Assembly (NCBI RefSeq): GCF_949987515.2
Contig: NC_082690.1
Location: 100,438,400 to 100,502,399 of the forward strand
Source: Delphinus delphis
Lineage: Eukaryota > Chordata > Mammalia > Artiodactyla > Delphinidae
Length of the DNA: 64,000 nucleotides
Reading direction: 5' to 3'
The position numbers and the translations under genes were made by a program. Below the pieces are notes generated by a model that ran no database searches, was not told where the DNA came from, and was given only the letters and a program-made list of their open reading frames with translations. Shown here piece by piece: positions 63,358 through 64,000 of this stretch (its first letter is position 1; every line of letters begins with the position of its first letter).

Positions 63358-63864
63358 CTATCAAGAGAGGTTTGTTTTGAAAACAGGAATACTTGTCTAG
63401 CCTTTAATCATCCTTTAAGCATATTAAATTCTTCAAGAATTTTCTTTTCTCCCTGAAAAAACCCACGGTAAGTATGTAACACACATTAGCTACGCACACA
63501 CCCTAAGGGTGTGTACAGAAAGGCCAGAACTGAAGCTGGTAAACATCTAGTCCACTTTCATGATTCTTCATCTCTGCTCTACATATAACGTATTCATCTA
63601 GTTCCACGTCAGCTAATCTCAATTACTCCATTCAAATTCTGAAAGATGAATGTAACGCCTCCTCTAATCCCCTCCAAGTACTTGGACAAAGAAAAAAAAA
63701 TGTGAACAAAGGAAGCTGAAGTGCATCTATAAAGTCTCTCTTACTTATTAACACAGACCCCAACAAAGTGAGTATTTTGTTCAAAGGGTTATAATTTAAA
63801 TTTTGAACCCACTGCTTCCCCATCAGATTCACTTACAGATAGAAACGGTCGAATTATAATAACA

Positions 63865-64000
63865 ATAATAATTTGGTGATGTGTTAACAGTGAATGCTTG
63901 TTAGGTGCTACGTCCTGTTATTAAACCTCTTAATCCTGACAATAACCCAGAGGACTGGATACTGTTATCCCCATTTTGCAGATGGGGAAACAAGGCTCTG
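63865..64000 (-). repeat. MIR-family fragment at window edge
   Basis: TTAGGTGCTACGTCCTG, TTATCCCCATTTTGCAGATG and GGGGAAACAAGGCTCTG read as the reverse complement of a MIR/MIR3 core. Confidence 0.65.

Overview
This is a nuclear genomic window from a mammal, almost certainly a cetacean. It has large introns with GT-AG splice sites, MIR, L2, L1, MER and ERVL/MaLR relics, and above all many copies of the tRNA-derived CHR-type SINE that begins GGCTTCCCTGGTGGCGCAG and ends in poly(A). That family is characteristic of whales and their artiodactyl relatives. The short, GC-rich, well-preserved subtype with long pure A tails and clear target-site duplications points to a whale, probably toothed. The species call is inference from repeat style.

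Two protein-coding genes lie head-to-tail on the minus strand, the same neighbours and orientation known on human 11q12.2. VWCE (von Willebrand factor C and EGF domains, also called URG11) is complete. Its 20 coding exons run from the ATG at 30826 down to the TAA at 452 and join in frame to a 953-residue secreted protein. The order is signal peptide, N-terminal cysteine-rich region, three DxDEC/DVNEC EGF modules, a proline-rich spacer, six VWC modules each built from two exons, and a proline-rich tail. A CpG island covers exon 1 (about 29.9-31.3 kb), and an ATTAAA signal lies at 77-82.

DDB1 (adaptor of the CUL4-RBX1 ubiquitin ligase and subunit of the UV-damage sensor) is 3' complete and 5' truncated. 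Exons 3-27 run from 63339 to 35451 and encode residues 71-1140 of 1140. Exons 1-2 lie beyond the right edge. Every junction was checked for phase and sums to the known length. Two DDB1 introns carry minor-spliceosome (U12) signals: intron 25 is AT-AC with a perfect branch site, and intron 10 has a GTATCCTTT donor. The inferred 3' UTR contains a roughly 105-bp (GT)n tract on the sense strand.

Layout: 1-30.8 kb is VWCE, with an antisense 5'-truncated KLF4 retropseudogene in intron 4. 30.8-34.7 kb is the VWCE promoter/CpG island plus a spacer of about 3.4 kb with one striking inverted repeat. 34.7-64 kb is DDB1, with an ERVL-type LTR, an L2 relic and a palindromic element in intron 21, a MER2-like DNA transposon in intron 12 and L1-like sequence in intron 10. 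I saw no tRNA, rRNA or CRISPR locus and no prokaryotic-type system. The candidates most worth following are the two U12-type introns, a pair of RGD motifs in the VWCE tail, clustered substitutions in DDB1 propeller BPB, and the KLF4 retrocopy.
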